Assembly: GCF_900313065.1 (NCBI RefSeq)
Contig: NZ_OMPU01000006.1
Span: 30,006 to 94,005 of the forward strand
DNA from: Kiloniella sp. EL199
Lineage (GTDB): Bacteria > Pseudomonadota > Alphaproteobacteria > Kiloniellales > Kiloniellaceae
DNA length: 64,000 nucleotides
Reading direction: 5' to 3'
Shown: positions 28,520 to 36,935 of the stretch, in pieces
Numbering within the stretch: the first letter of the stretch is position 1
How the letters are laid out: each line of letters begins with the position of its first letter
Program-made: the position numbers and the translations under genes
The notes under the pieces: model-generated
Database searches by the model: none
Seen by the model: only the letters and a program-made list of their open reading frames with translations
What the model was told of the DNA's origin: nothing

Positions 28520-29482
28520 ATGAGAATATCGTATGTAATAACAGTGTATAACAAGGCTGAATATATAGCCAATGTTATTGAAAGTCTTTGTGTTGAAAAT
28601 GACGGTATTTATAATACTGTTGAATATATCTTTGTGGATGATGGCTCAACGGATAATTCTGTCGAAGTTATTCGCCAGGGTAAAAGCTTGCTCAATGGAG
28701 ATGTGAAAATTCTGGAGCAAGAAAATTCAGGCGCAGCTAAAGCAACGAATATTGGTGTTGAGGCAGCTAAATATGAATGGATCAGACTCCTGGACGGTGA
28801 TGACATCGTTTGTAAAAATTCTACCGCTGTTATGTACAATGTGGCTCAACAGGAGAACGTTGATTTTGTTATAGGCAGTTATAGCTATTTCTCTAGAGAT
28901 GAAGAGTTAATTCCACAGATCGAAGTTGTTGATGAGAATAATTATGTTGTCATGACGCAAGAAGATTGTCTTAAACGCTTCATTAAAAACTTTTCCCATA
29001 ATTCCAGCTGTATGCTTTTAAGTAAAAGATTGTTTTTGACGTTTTCTGGTGCCGATACCCGATTAATGTCACCAGATTATTCTATGGCATTAAGAGCTGT
29101 TGCCATAACAGATAAAATTGTTCGTTTCCGCGGCAATGTAACTCAGATGGTTGATGAGGCTCCTGGCAGGTTATCTTCCCAGATAAGGCGCAGTCGTTAT
29201 GACTCTGTTATGGCAATTTATTCCTTGGCATTTGAGTTAATGCCGGAAAGACGCGATGTGTCGAAATCTGTTTATAAACGGGCTTGTTCTCGTTCTTATA
29301 GATACTCAAAAATCTTAAAAAATAACCCATTGAAGCATTTTATAAGGTACATCGGCTCAAAACTTTACACACCTTCCGATTTAAAAACGGCGACATATAA
29401 ATGTTTAACCGCTTATACTTTTAACGGCAAACCTGATCGTCCTCTGGAATGGGTTCCTGGATACAAAGATTCAAAAAACTGA
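28520..29482 (+). CDS. Family 2 glycosyltransferase
   Basis: The 320-residue product has a GT-A fold start (ISYVITVYNKAEYIANVIESL), the nucleotide-sugar motif EYIFVDDGSTDNS, QENSGAAKATNIGVEAAKYEWIRLLDGDD with the metal-binding D-x-D-like DGDD, and a variable C-terminal half without membrane segments. It probably adds a sugar to a glycan or lipid carrier in the cytoplasm. It is codirectional with the methyltransferase but separated by the opposite-strand asnB. The region is noticeably AT-rich compared with the ribosomal block. Confidence 0.88.
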   Translation: MRISYVITVYNKAEYIANVIESLCVENDGIYNTVEYIFVDDGSTDNSVEVIRQGKSLLNGDVKILEQENSGAAKATNIGVEAAKYEWIRLLDGDDIVCKNSTAVMYNVAQQENVDFVIGSYSYFSRDEELIPQIEVVDENNYVVMTQEDCLKRFIKNFSHNSSCMLLSKRLFLTFSGADTRLMSPDYSMALRAVAITDKIVRFRGNVTQMVDEAPGRLSSQIRRSRYDSVMAIYSLAFELMPERRDVSKSVYKRACSRSYRYSKILKNNPLKHFIRYIGSKLYTPSDLKTATYKCLTAYTFNGKPDRPLEWVPGYKDSKN

Positions 29483-29554
29483 TCAAGAGTGATAGAGCAA
29501 AGCTCATGATTGTTTTAATACAACAGTGTTCTTCTAAATTAAGCTAATTAAGTT

Positions 29555-29595
29555 AAAAAAGAACCCCTGGAGATGTTCGATGTTCTCCAAGGGTT
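29555..29595 (-). terminator. Terminator of the OFA transporter gene
   Basis: On the minus strand, AACCCTTGGAGA and TCTCCAGGGGTT form a 12-bp stem with one mismatch (arms at 29584-29595 and 29562-29573), followed by CTTTTTTAAC. It is 67 bp past the stop of the transporter gene. A second weaker GC dyad (CCGGCG and CGCCGG around 29604-29640) lies between. Confidence 0.8.
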
Positions 29596-29661
29596 AGGAT
29601 GGCCGGCGTGACAGGGAAGGGGAAACTTCTTCTTCGCCGGAGACATTATTATTTGATTACT

Positions 29662-31398
29662 TTATGCTGCTTTTTGCACTTCCTTTGATAATTCAGGATG
29701 TGTGTTGTGGACATGGTGTTTGTCTTCAACATGCTTAACCCCAAGGTTTGCGAAAAATGCGATTACGAGTAAAGCAGCCATTGCGTACATCGTTGTATTG
29801 TAAAGACTTGGTGTCGGATCAACAGTACCTTCAGGCGCAATTTCCATGAGCTTTGTAATTGTGACAGTTTTGGCGGCAATCAGTTCCTGCAACTTATCCA
29901 TACTTGCCCCGAATTTGGCTTGGAAGGCAGCTGGATCAACTTTTCCGGCAAGATCAATCAAAGCATTATCAAGTGATAACTGACGTAGGTAAGTAATGGC
30001 AAAAGGCCCTAGGACACCAGCTGTGCTCCAAGCCGTTAACAAACGTCCGTGGATTCCGCCAACATGGAGGGTGCCAAAAACATCAGCGAGATAGGCAGGA
30101 ATGGTCGCAAATCCACCGCCATACATGGTGAAGATCACCATTGTCGCCCCATAGAACAGCACAAGCCACATAATGGCCGGGTTTACGCTAACCTGGTTCG
30201 CAACAAAGGGGATTGAGATATATAAAAGCGTTCCAAGGACAAAAAAGCAGTGATAGGTGTTTTTGCGCCCGATAAAATCTGACATCGAAGCCCAGATAAA
30301 CCGGCCACACATGTTGAATACTGAAATCATCAGAACATAGGTCGCCGCAAAGCTGGCATCGACAATACCCGGAAGTGTCGATCCGAATATCTCTGTCATC
30401 ATTGTTTTCGCGACACCAATGACACCAATACCAGCTGTTACATTAAAGCATAGGACAATCCACAGACGATAGAATTGTGGTGTTTTGATTGCCTGATCAA
30501 TGTGTACATCGTCGTTCGTTATCATACGCTTGTTTGATTCGTTGGCAGAAGGAGCGACCCATCCTTCCGGTTTCCATCCTGGGGCAGGAATGCGGTACGA
30601 AAAGGCAGCGATCATCATAATTGCAAAATAGGCAATGCCGAGTGTCAGAAACACACCAGCGACGCCTGTGTCACCAGTTCCCACTACATAAACACCTTCG
30701 GGGCCAGCAAGAGGCGTTTTAGCCATATCTGATACAGAAGCTACAACCACTTCTACCTGGCTACCTGCAACTTCGGCAAAACGGCGTCCTCCCTGGGTAA
30801 TCAAATCAATGTCTGTAACTTTGCCCAAATAATCCGGTGCTTTATAAAATAATTCCAAGAGATAGGTTTTAAGAGGAGCCCCAATCATAGCACCACCACC
30901 GAAACCCATAATTGCCATTCCAGTAGCCATGCCACGACGGTCCGGGAACCAGCGTATTAGAGTACTGACCGGTGAAACATAAGCGAGGCCAAGACCAACA
31001 CCGCCAATGGCGCCATAGCCGAGATAAATCAACCAGAGCTGGTGTGTGGAAATACCCAAGCCACCAATCAGGAAACCACCTCCCCAACAACAGGCTGCGA
31101 GTACGCCTACGGCGCGAGGACCAACACGTTCCAGCCATTTACCGCCAATTGCAGCAGCTAACCCGAGAAAGACGATAGCTGTTGAAAAAATCCAGACAAC
31201 TGAACTCAGGCTCCAATCATCAGCAGCTCCTGTTACCACGCCATATTCTTTAACCAATGGTGCATTAAAAATACTCCAAGCATAAACGGATCCTATACAA
31301 AGATGAATCGCAATAGATGCGGGGGGAACAAGCCAGCGATTAAACCCGGGCGTAGCGATTATTCGCTCTTTACTTAACATGGCCTTGAAACCGGACAT
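29662..31398 (-). CDS. OFA family MFS transporter (oxalate/formate antiporter-like)
   Basis: The 578-residue inner-membrane carrier shows about twelve hydrophobic segments. OFA-family blocks include FNRWLVPPASIAIHLCIGSVYAWSIFNAPL, GLAYVSPVSTLIRWFPDRRGMATGMAIMGFGGGAM and GRFIWASMSDFIGRKNTYHCFF. A long loop between helices 6 and 7 (roughly residues 190-300) enlarges it over OxlT. The chosen ATG is preceded by GAGGAGAT; a 52-residue upstream extension is not family-like. Substrates in this family are small carboxylates (oxalate, formate, lactate, pyruvate); the exact one is unknown. The upstream sigma54 promoter and divergent NtrC-type system suggest substrate-induced expression. Confidence 0.9.
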   Translation of the reverse strand: MSGFKAMLSKERIIATPGFNRWLVPPASIAIHLCIGSVYAWSIFNAPLVKEYGVVTGAADDWSLSSVVWIFSTAIVFLGLAAAIGGKWLERVGPRAVGVLAACCWGGGFLIGGLGISTHQLWLIYLGYGAIGGVGLGLAYVSPVSTLIRWFPDRRGMATGMAIMGFGGGAMIGAPLKTYLLELFYKAPDYLGKVTDIDLITQGGRRFAEVAGSQVEVVVASVSDMAKTPLAGPEGVYVVGTGDTGVAGVFLTLGIAYFAIMMIAAFSYRIPAPGWKPEGWVAPSANESNKRMITNDDVHIDQAIKTPQFYRLWIVLCFNVTAGIGVIGVAKTMMTEIFGSTLPGIVDASFAATYVLMISVFNMCGRFIWASMSDFIGRKNTYHCFFVLGTLLYISIPFVANQVSVNPAIMWLVLFYGATMVIFTMYGGGFATIPAYLADVFGTLHVGGIHGRLLTAWSTAGVLGPFAITYLRQLSLDNALIDLAGKVDPAAFQAKFGASMDKLQELIAAKTVTITKLMEIAPEGTVDPTPSLYNTTMYAMAALLVIAFFANLGVKHVEDKHHVHNTHPELSKEVQKAA

Positions 31399-31534
31399 GG
31401 TAGAGATCTCCTCATATCGATATATTATTAGCTGCTTCGATTGATGTCGGATTCTTGGCGAAGCAGTCTCCCTGTTTATGAATCTCGCAACAGAATTATA
31501 GGAATTGATTGTCGCTAGATCTTCGCACCCAAGC

Positions 31535-31549
31535 GCAAGTGTTGTGCCA
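31535..31549 (-). promoter_or_regulatory. Sigma54 (RpoN) promoter of the OFA transporter gene
   Basis: Read on the minus strand, the site is TTGGCACAACACTTGCG: the -24 element TGGCAC and the -12 element TTGC are at the exact spacing of the RpoN consensus TGGCACG-N4-TTGC. It lies about 137 bp before the transporter ATG and is oriented toward it. The divergent gene encodes an NtrC-type activator with an intact GAFTGA motif, which is what such a promoter needs. The half-sites TGGGAC (31627-31632) and GTCCCA (31669-31674), 78-125 bp upstream, are candidate enhancer sites. Confidence 0.82.
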
Positions 31550-31836
31550 AACATTGTAAATGCGGATCAAAGGGACTATTTGAGCCACTTTCAACTTATT
31601 GCTGAAGAGAGCGTGATTTTTGAATATGGGACTTTTTGATGCTAATAAATTAATGATTGAGACATTTTGTCCCAAATAATGATTTTGATAGATAATCAGA
31701 TGCGATAGTGTTTTGCTCTGTCCAACAGGGCTGAAGATGACAAAGAGCTGAAAAGCCGCTAAAAATAAAGTAATTAGACTGATTGGTACGTTTATAGATA
31801 CCGTTAAATATGGTCTAAAATTACACAGGGGATCAT

Positions 31837-33288
31837 ATGGCGATGTGTTCAATTCATGAGAAAGATGCAGTCGAAAATCTAGATACTGAATATTCTGTTT
31901 ATCGTAATAGTGAAAAGAAGAAAGAAATAGAAAAAACGACATATTCTATACTCATCGTTGATGACGAAGCTGGTATCCGAGACTTTCTGGAACGATCTCT
32001 TCGGAAAGCGTACAGCCATGTGATTGTTGCTTCCTCTGCTGAAGAGGCTGAAGAGCTTAGGCAGCAACATCATTTTGATCTTTTCATTGTTGATATTTGT
32101 CTGCCAGGTTGTTCCGGTGTTGATTGGCTTAAAAATTTCGTTGAACAAGATTGGCAGTCTGATGTGATTTTCATGACTGCCTTTGCGGATGTTGATAAAG
32201 CAATCGAGGCATTACGTCTGGGGGCATCAGATTTTATTTTGAAGCCATTTCGTCTGGAACAAATGATTTCTACGGTGAAAAGGTGCGTTGAAAAACGTCG
32301 GCTTATGCGAGAAAACTTTGTCCTGCAACGACGGATAGATAATCTCTATTCCCCTGAAGGTATGATTGGCCATAGCAATCTGTTTTTGCAATTATGCCAA
32401 ATGATTACCCGTGTAGCTCCAACACCTTCTGTTGTTTTGGTAGAAGGAGAAACAGGAACCGGAAAAGAATTGGTTGCTAGTGCAATTCACAAGGAAAGTG
32501 GCCGAAAAGGTCCCTTTGTTCCTGTAAATTGCGGAGCTATTTCGCCAGAGTTGATTGAGTCCGAACTCTTTGGGCATTTGAAGGGCGCATTCACCGGGGC
32601 ACAAAAAGCTCGTGATGGACTGTTTTCCTATGCGGATGGCGGCACGTTATTTTTAGATGAGATATCTGAAATGCCATTACTTATGCAGGCCAAACTTTTA
32701 AGAGCTCTTGAAGAAAAATCTATTCGCCCGGTTGGAAGTGAGAGGGAAATTTCTGTTGATGTACGTATTGTTGCTGCGACAAACCGAAATTTAGAGCAGG
32801 CCAAGGTCGATGGAATGTTTCGCGAAGATCTTTTTTATCGATTAAATGTTGTCAAATTGGCGATACCACCTCTCAGAGATCGAAGGGAAGACATTGTGCC
32901 GTTGGTCCAACACTTTTCGCAAATGCTGGCGCGACAACTTGGAATGCAGACCATTCCTTTTGATCAGGCTGACTGGCTTGAGTTGGAGACGCATAGCTGG
33001 CCTGGTAATGTCAGAGAACTTAAAAACCTTGTTGAAAGATGTTTGTTACTTGGCGTGTTCCCGAAAGATATGTTGAGTGCAAAAGATGAGCAAAGTGGAA
33101 ATGCTCTGGGCTATCCTGCTCATTGGAACTTGGAAACAATCGAGAGGGACCATATAGAGAAAGTTCTTGCTCTGTCGGCAGGTAACAAAACACAAGCCGC
33201 TGAAAAATTAGGTGTATCCCGGAAGACTTTGACACGGAAAATTCAATTCTGGCAAAAGCTTGAAAATGAAGGGCTGAAAAGTGTTTAG
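31837..33288 (+). CDS. NtrC/DctD-type sigma54-dependent response regulator
   Basis: The 483-residue product has a receiver domain (acid pair Asp42/Asp43, phospho-acceptor Asp86 in FIVDICLPG, Lys in FILKPF). The AAA+ domain has Walker A GETGTGKE, the sigma54-contact motif GAFTGA, and Walker B GGTLFLDEISEMP. A C-terminal Fis-type helix-turn-helix follows (NKTQAAEKLGVSRKTLTRKI). All motifs needed for activation are present. It overlaps its sensor kinase by eight bases and is divergent from the transporter carrying the sigma54 promoter, which is its likely target. Confidence 0.95.
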   Translation: MAMCSIHEKDAVENLDTEYSVYRNSEKKKEIEKTTYSILIVDDEAGIRDFLERSLRKAYSHVIVASSAEEAEELRQQHHFDLFIVDICLPGCSGVDWLKNFVEQDWQSDVIFMTAFADVDKAIEALRLGASDFILKPFRLEQMISTVKRCVEKRRLMRENFVLQRRIDNLYSPEGMIGHSNLFLQLCQMITRVAPTPSVVLVEGETGTGKELVASAIHKESGRKGPFVPVNCGAISPELIESELFGHLKGAFTGAQKARDGLFSYADGGTLFLDEISEMPLLMQAKLLRALEEKSIRPVGSEREISVDVRIVAATNRNLEQAKVDGMFREDLFYRLNVVKLAIPPLRDRREDIVPLVQHFSQMLARQLGMQTIPFDQADWLELETHSWPGNVRELKNLVERCLLLGVFPKDMLSAKDEQSGNALGYPAHWNLETIERDHIEKVLALSAGNKTQAAEKLGVSRKTLTRKIQFWQKLENEGLKSV

Positions 33289-35365
33289 GCGGCTGTACGC
33301 ACTTATAACGCAAAGCTTGCGATATAAGGTGTTACTCCTTGTGCTTATGCCTGTTTTAATTGTGATGCCTACAGTTATTGGTATGGCGTACATTTGGAGT
33401 AACGAGATCAGCTATCGTCAACTTTTGATGAAAGTTAACGGTGACCTGTCCGTTGCACATGAATCCTTTTTACGGGCGCAAAAAGGATATCTGGCAAAAT
33501 TATCTTTAATAGCTGAATCCCATTCGTTTCGTACTGCCTTGGAAGCACAGTTATCGGATCAGAGAAAGACAGAAACGATAAACCCGCTTTTAGAGGAATT
33601 TAAATATCAGGAAGGATTTGATTTTCTTTATCTGGCTAATGCACGAGGTTGTGATTATTGGGATGATAGTCAATGTGAATTCAAAAAAAGTTCTCTTCTT
33701 GAAAGGTCGTTATTAAATGGACCGTCTACGGGCATAGAAATCTTTAGCTCAGACGAACTCGGTATTATTGATGTGGAGTTACCTGAAAAAGTATATTTGC
33801 CTTTGACCCCGACCCCTCGCGCGAAACCAACAGACCGAACATTTGAGGATCGCGGTATGGTAATACATAGCTATTATCCAATTCGTGATAAGAGTGGCAA
33901 AGTAGAAGCATTGCTTGTTGGTGGTGTTTTGGTGAATAAAGATTTCGCATTTGTCGATCGTTTGCGAGACATCGTCTACAGCACGGGAAGTCTTGCGGAT
34001 GATAGCCTGGGAACTATTACGGTTTTTCTGGAAGATGTTCGTATTAACACAAATGTTCCCCGGCTTTTGCAGTCCCCAACAAAACGTGCGCTAGGAACTC
34101 GTGTTTCAGAAGAGGTTCGGCATAAGGTTCTGGATAGGGGAGAGAGTTGGATTGATCGGGCTTTTGTTGTTAGTGAATGGTATATTTCAGCCTACGAGCC
34201 GATTACAGATATTAACGGTCAAAGGGTTGGGATGCTCTATGCGGGCTTTCTGGAGGCACCATTTATCGATGTTTATCTCGAAGGCTTGTTTAAGCTGCTT
34301 CTTCTTTTTGTGGCTGTAACGTTATTTTGTGTCGTCGGTGCAATGTTGGTTGCTCGCTCTATTTTTAAACCGATAGAGGCGATGGCAAATGTGATCTCGC
34401 GTGTACAAAAAGGCGATGATCTCCGTATAGGGTGGATTAAAGCAAAAGATGAAGTTGCAACTCTTGCCAATCAATTTGATGCTTTGCTGGATCAGCTTCA
34501 ATATCAACGAGATCAAATTCAAGAAGGTGCTGATGAATTAGAACGTAAGGTTGATCAAAGAACATCAGAGCTTCAACAGCGCACAAAAGCATTGGAACGA
34601 AATATCAAACTGCTTGAACGAACCCGAGAGCAGTTAATAGCCAAAGAGAAACTGGCTGCTATAGGGGAGCTAACAGCGGGTATTGCACATGAAATAAATA
34701 ATCCAACTGCGGTTATTCTTGGCAACATGGATTTAATGACAGCAGAACTTGGGGAAGATGCCGCCAGTGTAGAGCAGGAAACGCGCCTAATTATTCAGCA
34801 GGTATATCGTATCCGTTCTATCATCAATAATCTTTTACAGTATTCCAGGCCGTCTGATTTCCAAAATCACCCAATTGCGGTGGATATTAATCAGGTCGTT
34901 GAAGATACCCGAGTACTCGTTCAACACGACCTCGATCGAAAAGATGTTGACCTAAGGCTTGATTTGAAAGCGAAACATAGTGTTGGCGGAAATCATCAGC
35001 AATTTCAACAGGTGCTGATTAATCTAATTGTGAATGCAACAAACGCTACGGATAAAAACGGAACCATTACGATCCGGACCAGAGATTGGAAAGATCAGGG
35101 TGTTCTTTTGGTGGTGCGTGATAATGGATCCGGAATTAATCCAGAGGTTTTACCACGTATTTTTGATCCCTTTTTTACCAGTTCCAATAGTGGTACGGGA
35201 CTTGGGCTTTCTGTCAGTTACGGTATTTTACAGCGTTTTCAGGCGGAAATTGAAGTTCGGTCGCGTTCCGGTTTTGGTAGCTGTTTCTACATTTGGTTTC
35301 GTAAGGATATTGAAAACCCGCTTTTGAGCGACACCGAGAGAGATATCCTCGCTGATATTGCTTAA
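33281..35365 (+). CDS. Membrane sensor histidine kinase with Cache-type periplasmic domain
   Basis: The 694-residue kinase has a first membrane helix (about residues 16-40) and a roughly 290-residue periplasmic region resembling Cache ligand-binding domains. A second helix (LLLLFVAVTLFCVVGAMLVA) leads to a HAMP domain and a coiled coil of Glu/Gln/Arg heptads. The DHp box carries the phospho-histidine in ELTAGIAHEINNP, and the ATPase domain has DNGSGINPEVLPRIFDPFFTS and GTGLGLSVSYGI. It resembles DctB-type sensors of carboxylates. GTG start inside the regulator gene, so the two are translated together. Confidence 0.93.
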   Translation: MFRRLYALITQSLRYKVLLLVLMPVLIVMPTVIGMAYIWSNEISYRQLLMKVNGDLSVAHESFLRAQKGYLAKLSLIAESHSFRTALEAQLSDQRKTETINPLLEEFKYQEGFDFLYLANARGCDYWDDSQCEFKKSSLLERSLLNGPSTGIEIFSSDELGIIDVELPEKVYLPLTPTPRAKPTDRTFEDRGMVIHSYYPIRDKSGKVEALLVGGVLVNKDFAFVDRLRDIVYSTGSLADDSLGTITVFLEDVRINTNVPRLLQSPTKRALGTRVSEEVRHKVLDRGESWIDRAFVVSEWYISAYEPITDINGQRVGMLYAGFLEAPFIDVYLEGLFKLLLLFVAVTLFCVVGAMLVARSIFKPIEAMANVISRVQKGDDLRIGWIKAKDEVATLANQFDALLDQLQYQRDQIQEGADELERKVDQRTSELQQRTKALERNIKLLERTREQLIAKEKLAAIGELTAGIAHEINNPTAVILGNMDLMTAELGEDAASVEQETRLIIQQVYRIRSIINNLLQYSRPSDFQNHPIAVDINQVVEDTRVLVQHDLDRKDVDLRLDLKAKHSVGGNHQQFQQVLINLIVNATNATDKNGTITIRTRDWKDQGVLLVVRDNGSGINPEVLPRIFDPFFTSSNSGTGLGLSVSYGILQRFQAEIEVRSRSGFGSCFYIWFRKDIENPLLSDTERDILADIA

Positions 35366-35390
35366 CTTAGGCAAATAATGTGTGAAAGAA

Positions 35391-35419
35391 AAAGCCCCCA
35401 CTATTAAAGTGAGGGCTTT
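35391..35419 (-). terminator. Terminator between the kinase and ligase genes (convergent)
   Basis: AAAGCCCCCACT (35391-35402) pairs with AGTGAGGGCTTT (35408-35419) with one mismatch and a 5-base loop. On the minus strand the stem is followed by TTTTTCTTTC, so it best fits the end of the glutamine-synthetase-family gene. It can also stop the kinase transcript from the other side. Confidence 0.75.
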
Positions 35420-35487
35420 GCGTCTGGTTTGCTTATTTGTTTAGGAAGACGGCTTACTCAGACGCTTAAAAGGTGTTTGGTTTTTTC

Positions 35488-36858
35488 TTATGCGCGTTCG
35501 AAACCACGAGCGACTTCCCAGTCGGTGACGCGGCGATCAAACTCTTCCTGTTCCCATTCAGCAGCACGGGTGTAATGGTCGATGACATCGTCTCCCATCG
35601 CGGCACGGAGCATGGCAGAGTTATTCATGGCTTCCGCTGCGCCGCGTAAGGTGTTCGGAATGGAGCGTGCATTTTCAGATGCGTAGGCATCACCCTTGAA
35701 TTCGGCTTCAAGTTCACGCTTGTTTTCAATACCATCAATGCCCGCGGCCAGAAGGGCTGCCATGGCAAGGTATGGATTGAGGTCAGAACCGCCCACGCGA
35801 CATTCAATACGAATGGCTTTGGTATCTTCGCCGCACAAACGATAGCCTGCCGTGCGGTTGTCTTTACTCCAGATTGCTTTAGTCGGAGCAAAAGTGCCTT
35901 CTGCAAAGCGTTTGTAAGAGTTGATATAAGGGGCGAGAAAATAGGTCAAGTCACTGGCATTGTGCAAGAGACCAGCAACATACTGGCGCATCAGTTCTGA
36001 CATACCGTATTGGCCCTTAGGATCGTGGAAGAGCGCTTCTTTTCCGTCTGCAGACCAGAGGGACTGGTGAACATGGGAAGAGCTTCCAGCTGCATCGTTA
36101 TGCCATTTGGCAAGGAAGGTGAGGGCCTTGCCTTTTTGCCAGGCAATTTCCTTGCACCCATTTTTGATGAAAACATGGTTATCAGCTGAAATCAGGGCGT
36201 TATCATACTTGACGTTGATCTCTTCCTGACCAGCAGAGGCTTCACCTTTTGAGCATTCAACAACGATGCCTGCATCATGCAATCCATTCCGAATTGCGCG
36301 CATGACATCTTCTTCTTTGGTGGTCTGGAAGATATGGTAATCTTCGTTGTATTTCCCTAGCGTTTCCAAAGAATGGTAACCATTTTTTTGGGCTTCTTCG
36401 AATGAGTTTTCGAAGAGGAAAAATTCAAGTTCAGAGGCCATATAGGCCTTCATCCCCATTGCTTCCAGGCGTGCGACCTGTTTCTTGAGAATGGCACGCG
36501 GTGAATGGGGAACTTCTTCATGCGTGTGGTGATCAAGGACATCGCACATGACAAAGGCTGTGCCTTCGAGCCATGGAACGCGACGCAGAGTGCTCAGATC
36601 CGGTTTCATGGTGTAGTCGCCATAACCTGATTCCCAGCTGGTGGATTTGTAGCCCTCTACGGTTTCCATCTCCATATCTGTTGCCAGAAGATAGTTACAG
36701 CTGTGGGTTTCTTTATGGCCACCATTGACGAAGTAATCAGCATGAAACCTTTTGCCCATTAGGCGACCCTGCATGTCGGCCTGACAGACAAGGACGGTAT
36801 CAATCTCGCCGCTGGAGACGGCTTTTTTCAGATCTTCAAAGGAAAGATTGCCGGACAT
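35488..36858 (-). CDS. Glutamine synthetase family ligase (gamma-glutamyl-amide type)
   Basis: The 456-residue product has the GS N-terminal beta-grasp domain (DTVLVCQADMQGRLMGKRF). The catalytic domain has ASELEFFLFENS (metal-binding glutamates), AGQEEINVKYDNAL and SSSHVHQSLWSADGKEALFHD. NRTAGYRLCGEDTKAIRIECRVGGSDLNPYLAMAALLAAG supplies the ATP/glutamate site. It is shorter and more divergent than housekeeping GlnA and resembles GlnA-like gamma-glutamyl-amine synthetases such as PuuA. It is the last gene of the TRAP operon, which suggests it glutamylates an imported amine or amino acid; the substrate is inference. Confidence 0.85.
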   Translation of the reverse strand: MSGNLSFEDLKKAVSSGEIDTVLVCQADMQGRLMGKRFHADYFVNGGHKETHSCNYLLATDMEMETVEGYKSTSWESGYGDYTMKPDLSTLRRVPWLEGTAFVMCDVLDHHTHEEVPHSPRAILKKQVARLEAMGMKAYMASELEFFLFENSFEEAQKNGYHSLETLGKYNEDYHIFQTTKEEDVMRAIRNGLHDAGIVVECSKGEASAGQEEINVKYDNALISADNHVFIKNGCKEIAWQKGKALTFLAKWHNDAAGSSSHVHQSLWSADGKEALFHDPKGQYGMSELMRQYVAGLLHNASDLTYFLAPYINSYKRFAEGTFAPTKAIWSKDNRTAGYRLCGEDTKAIRIECRVGGSDLNPYLAMAALLAAGIDGIENKRELEAEFKGDAYASENARSIPNTLRGAAEAMNNSAMLRAAMGDDVIDHYTRAAEWEQEEFDRRVTDWEVARGFERA

Positions 36859-36893
36859 TGTTACACTCTTGTTTTAAGATGTTGTATAAAGGT

Positions 36894-36920
36894 GTCACAG
36901 CCCGATTGCCGGGCTGTGAC
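36894..36920 (-). terminator. Perfect 11-bp hairpin between dctP and the ligase gene
   Basis: GTCACAGCCCG (36894-36904) and CGGGCTGTGAC (36910-36920) form a perfect stem with a 5-base loop, 16 bp after the stop of the solute-binding protein gene. No T tract follows on the minus strand. It probably protects the abundant binding-protein message from 3' decay or partly terminates before the ligase gene, a common arrangement in transporter operons. Confidence 0.65.
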
Positions 36921-36935
36921 ATAATAAATATAGAA

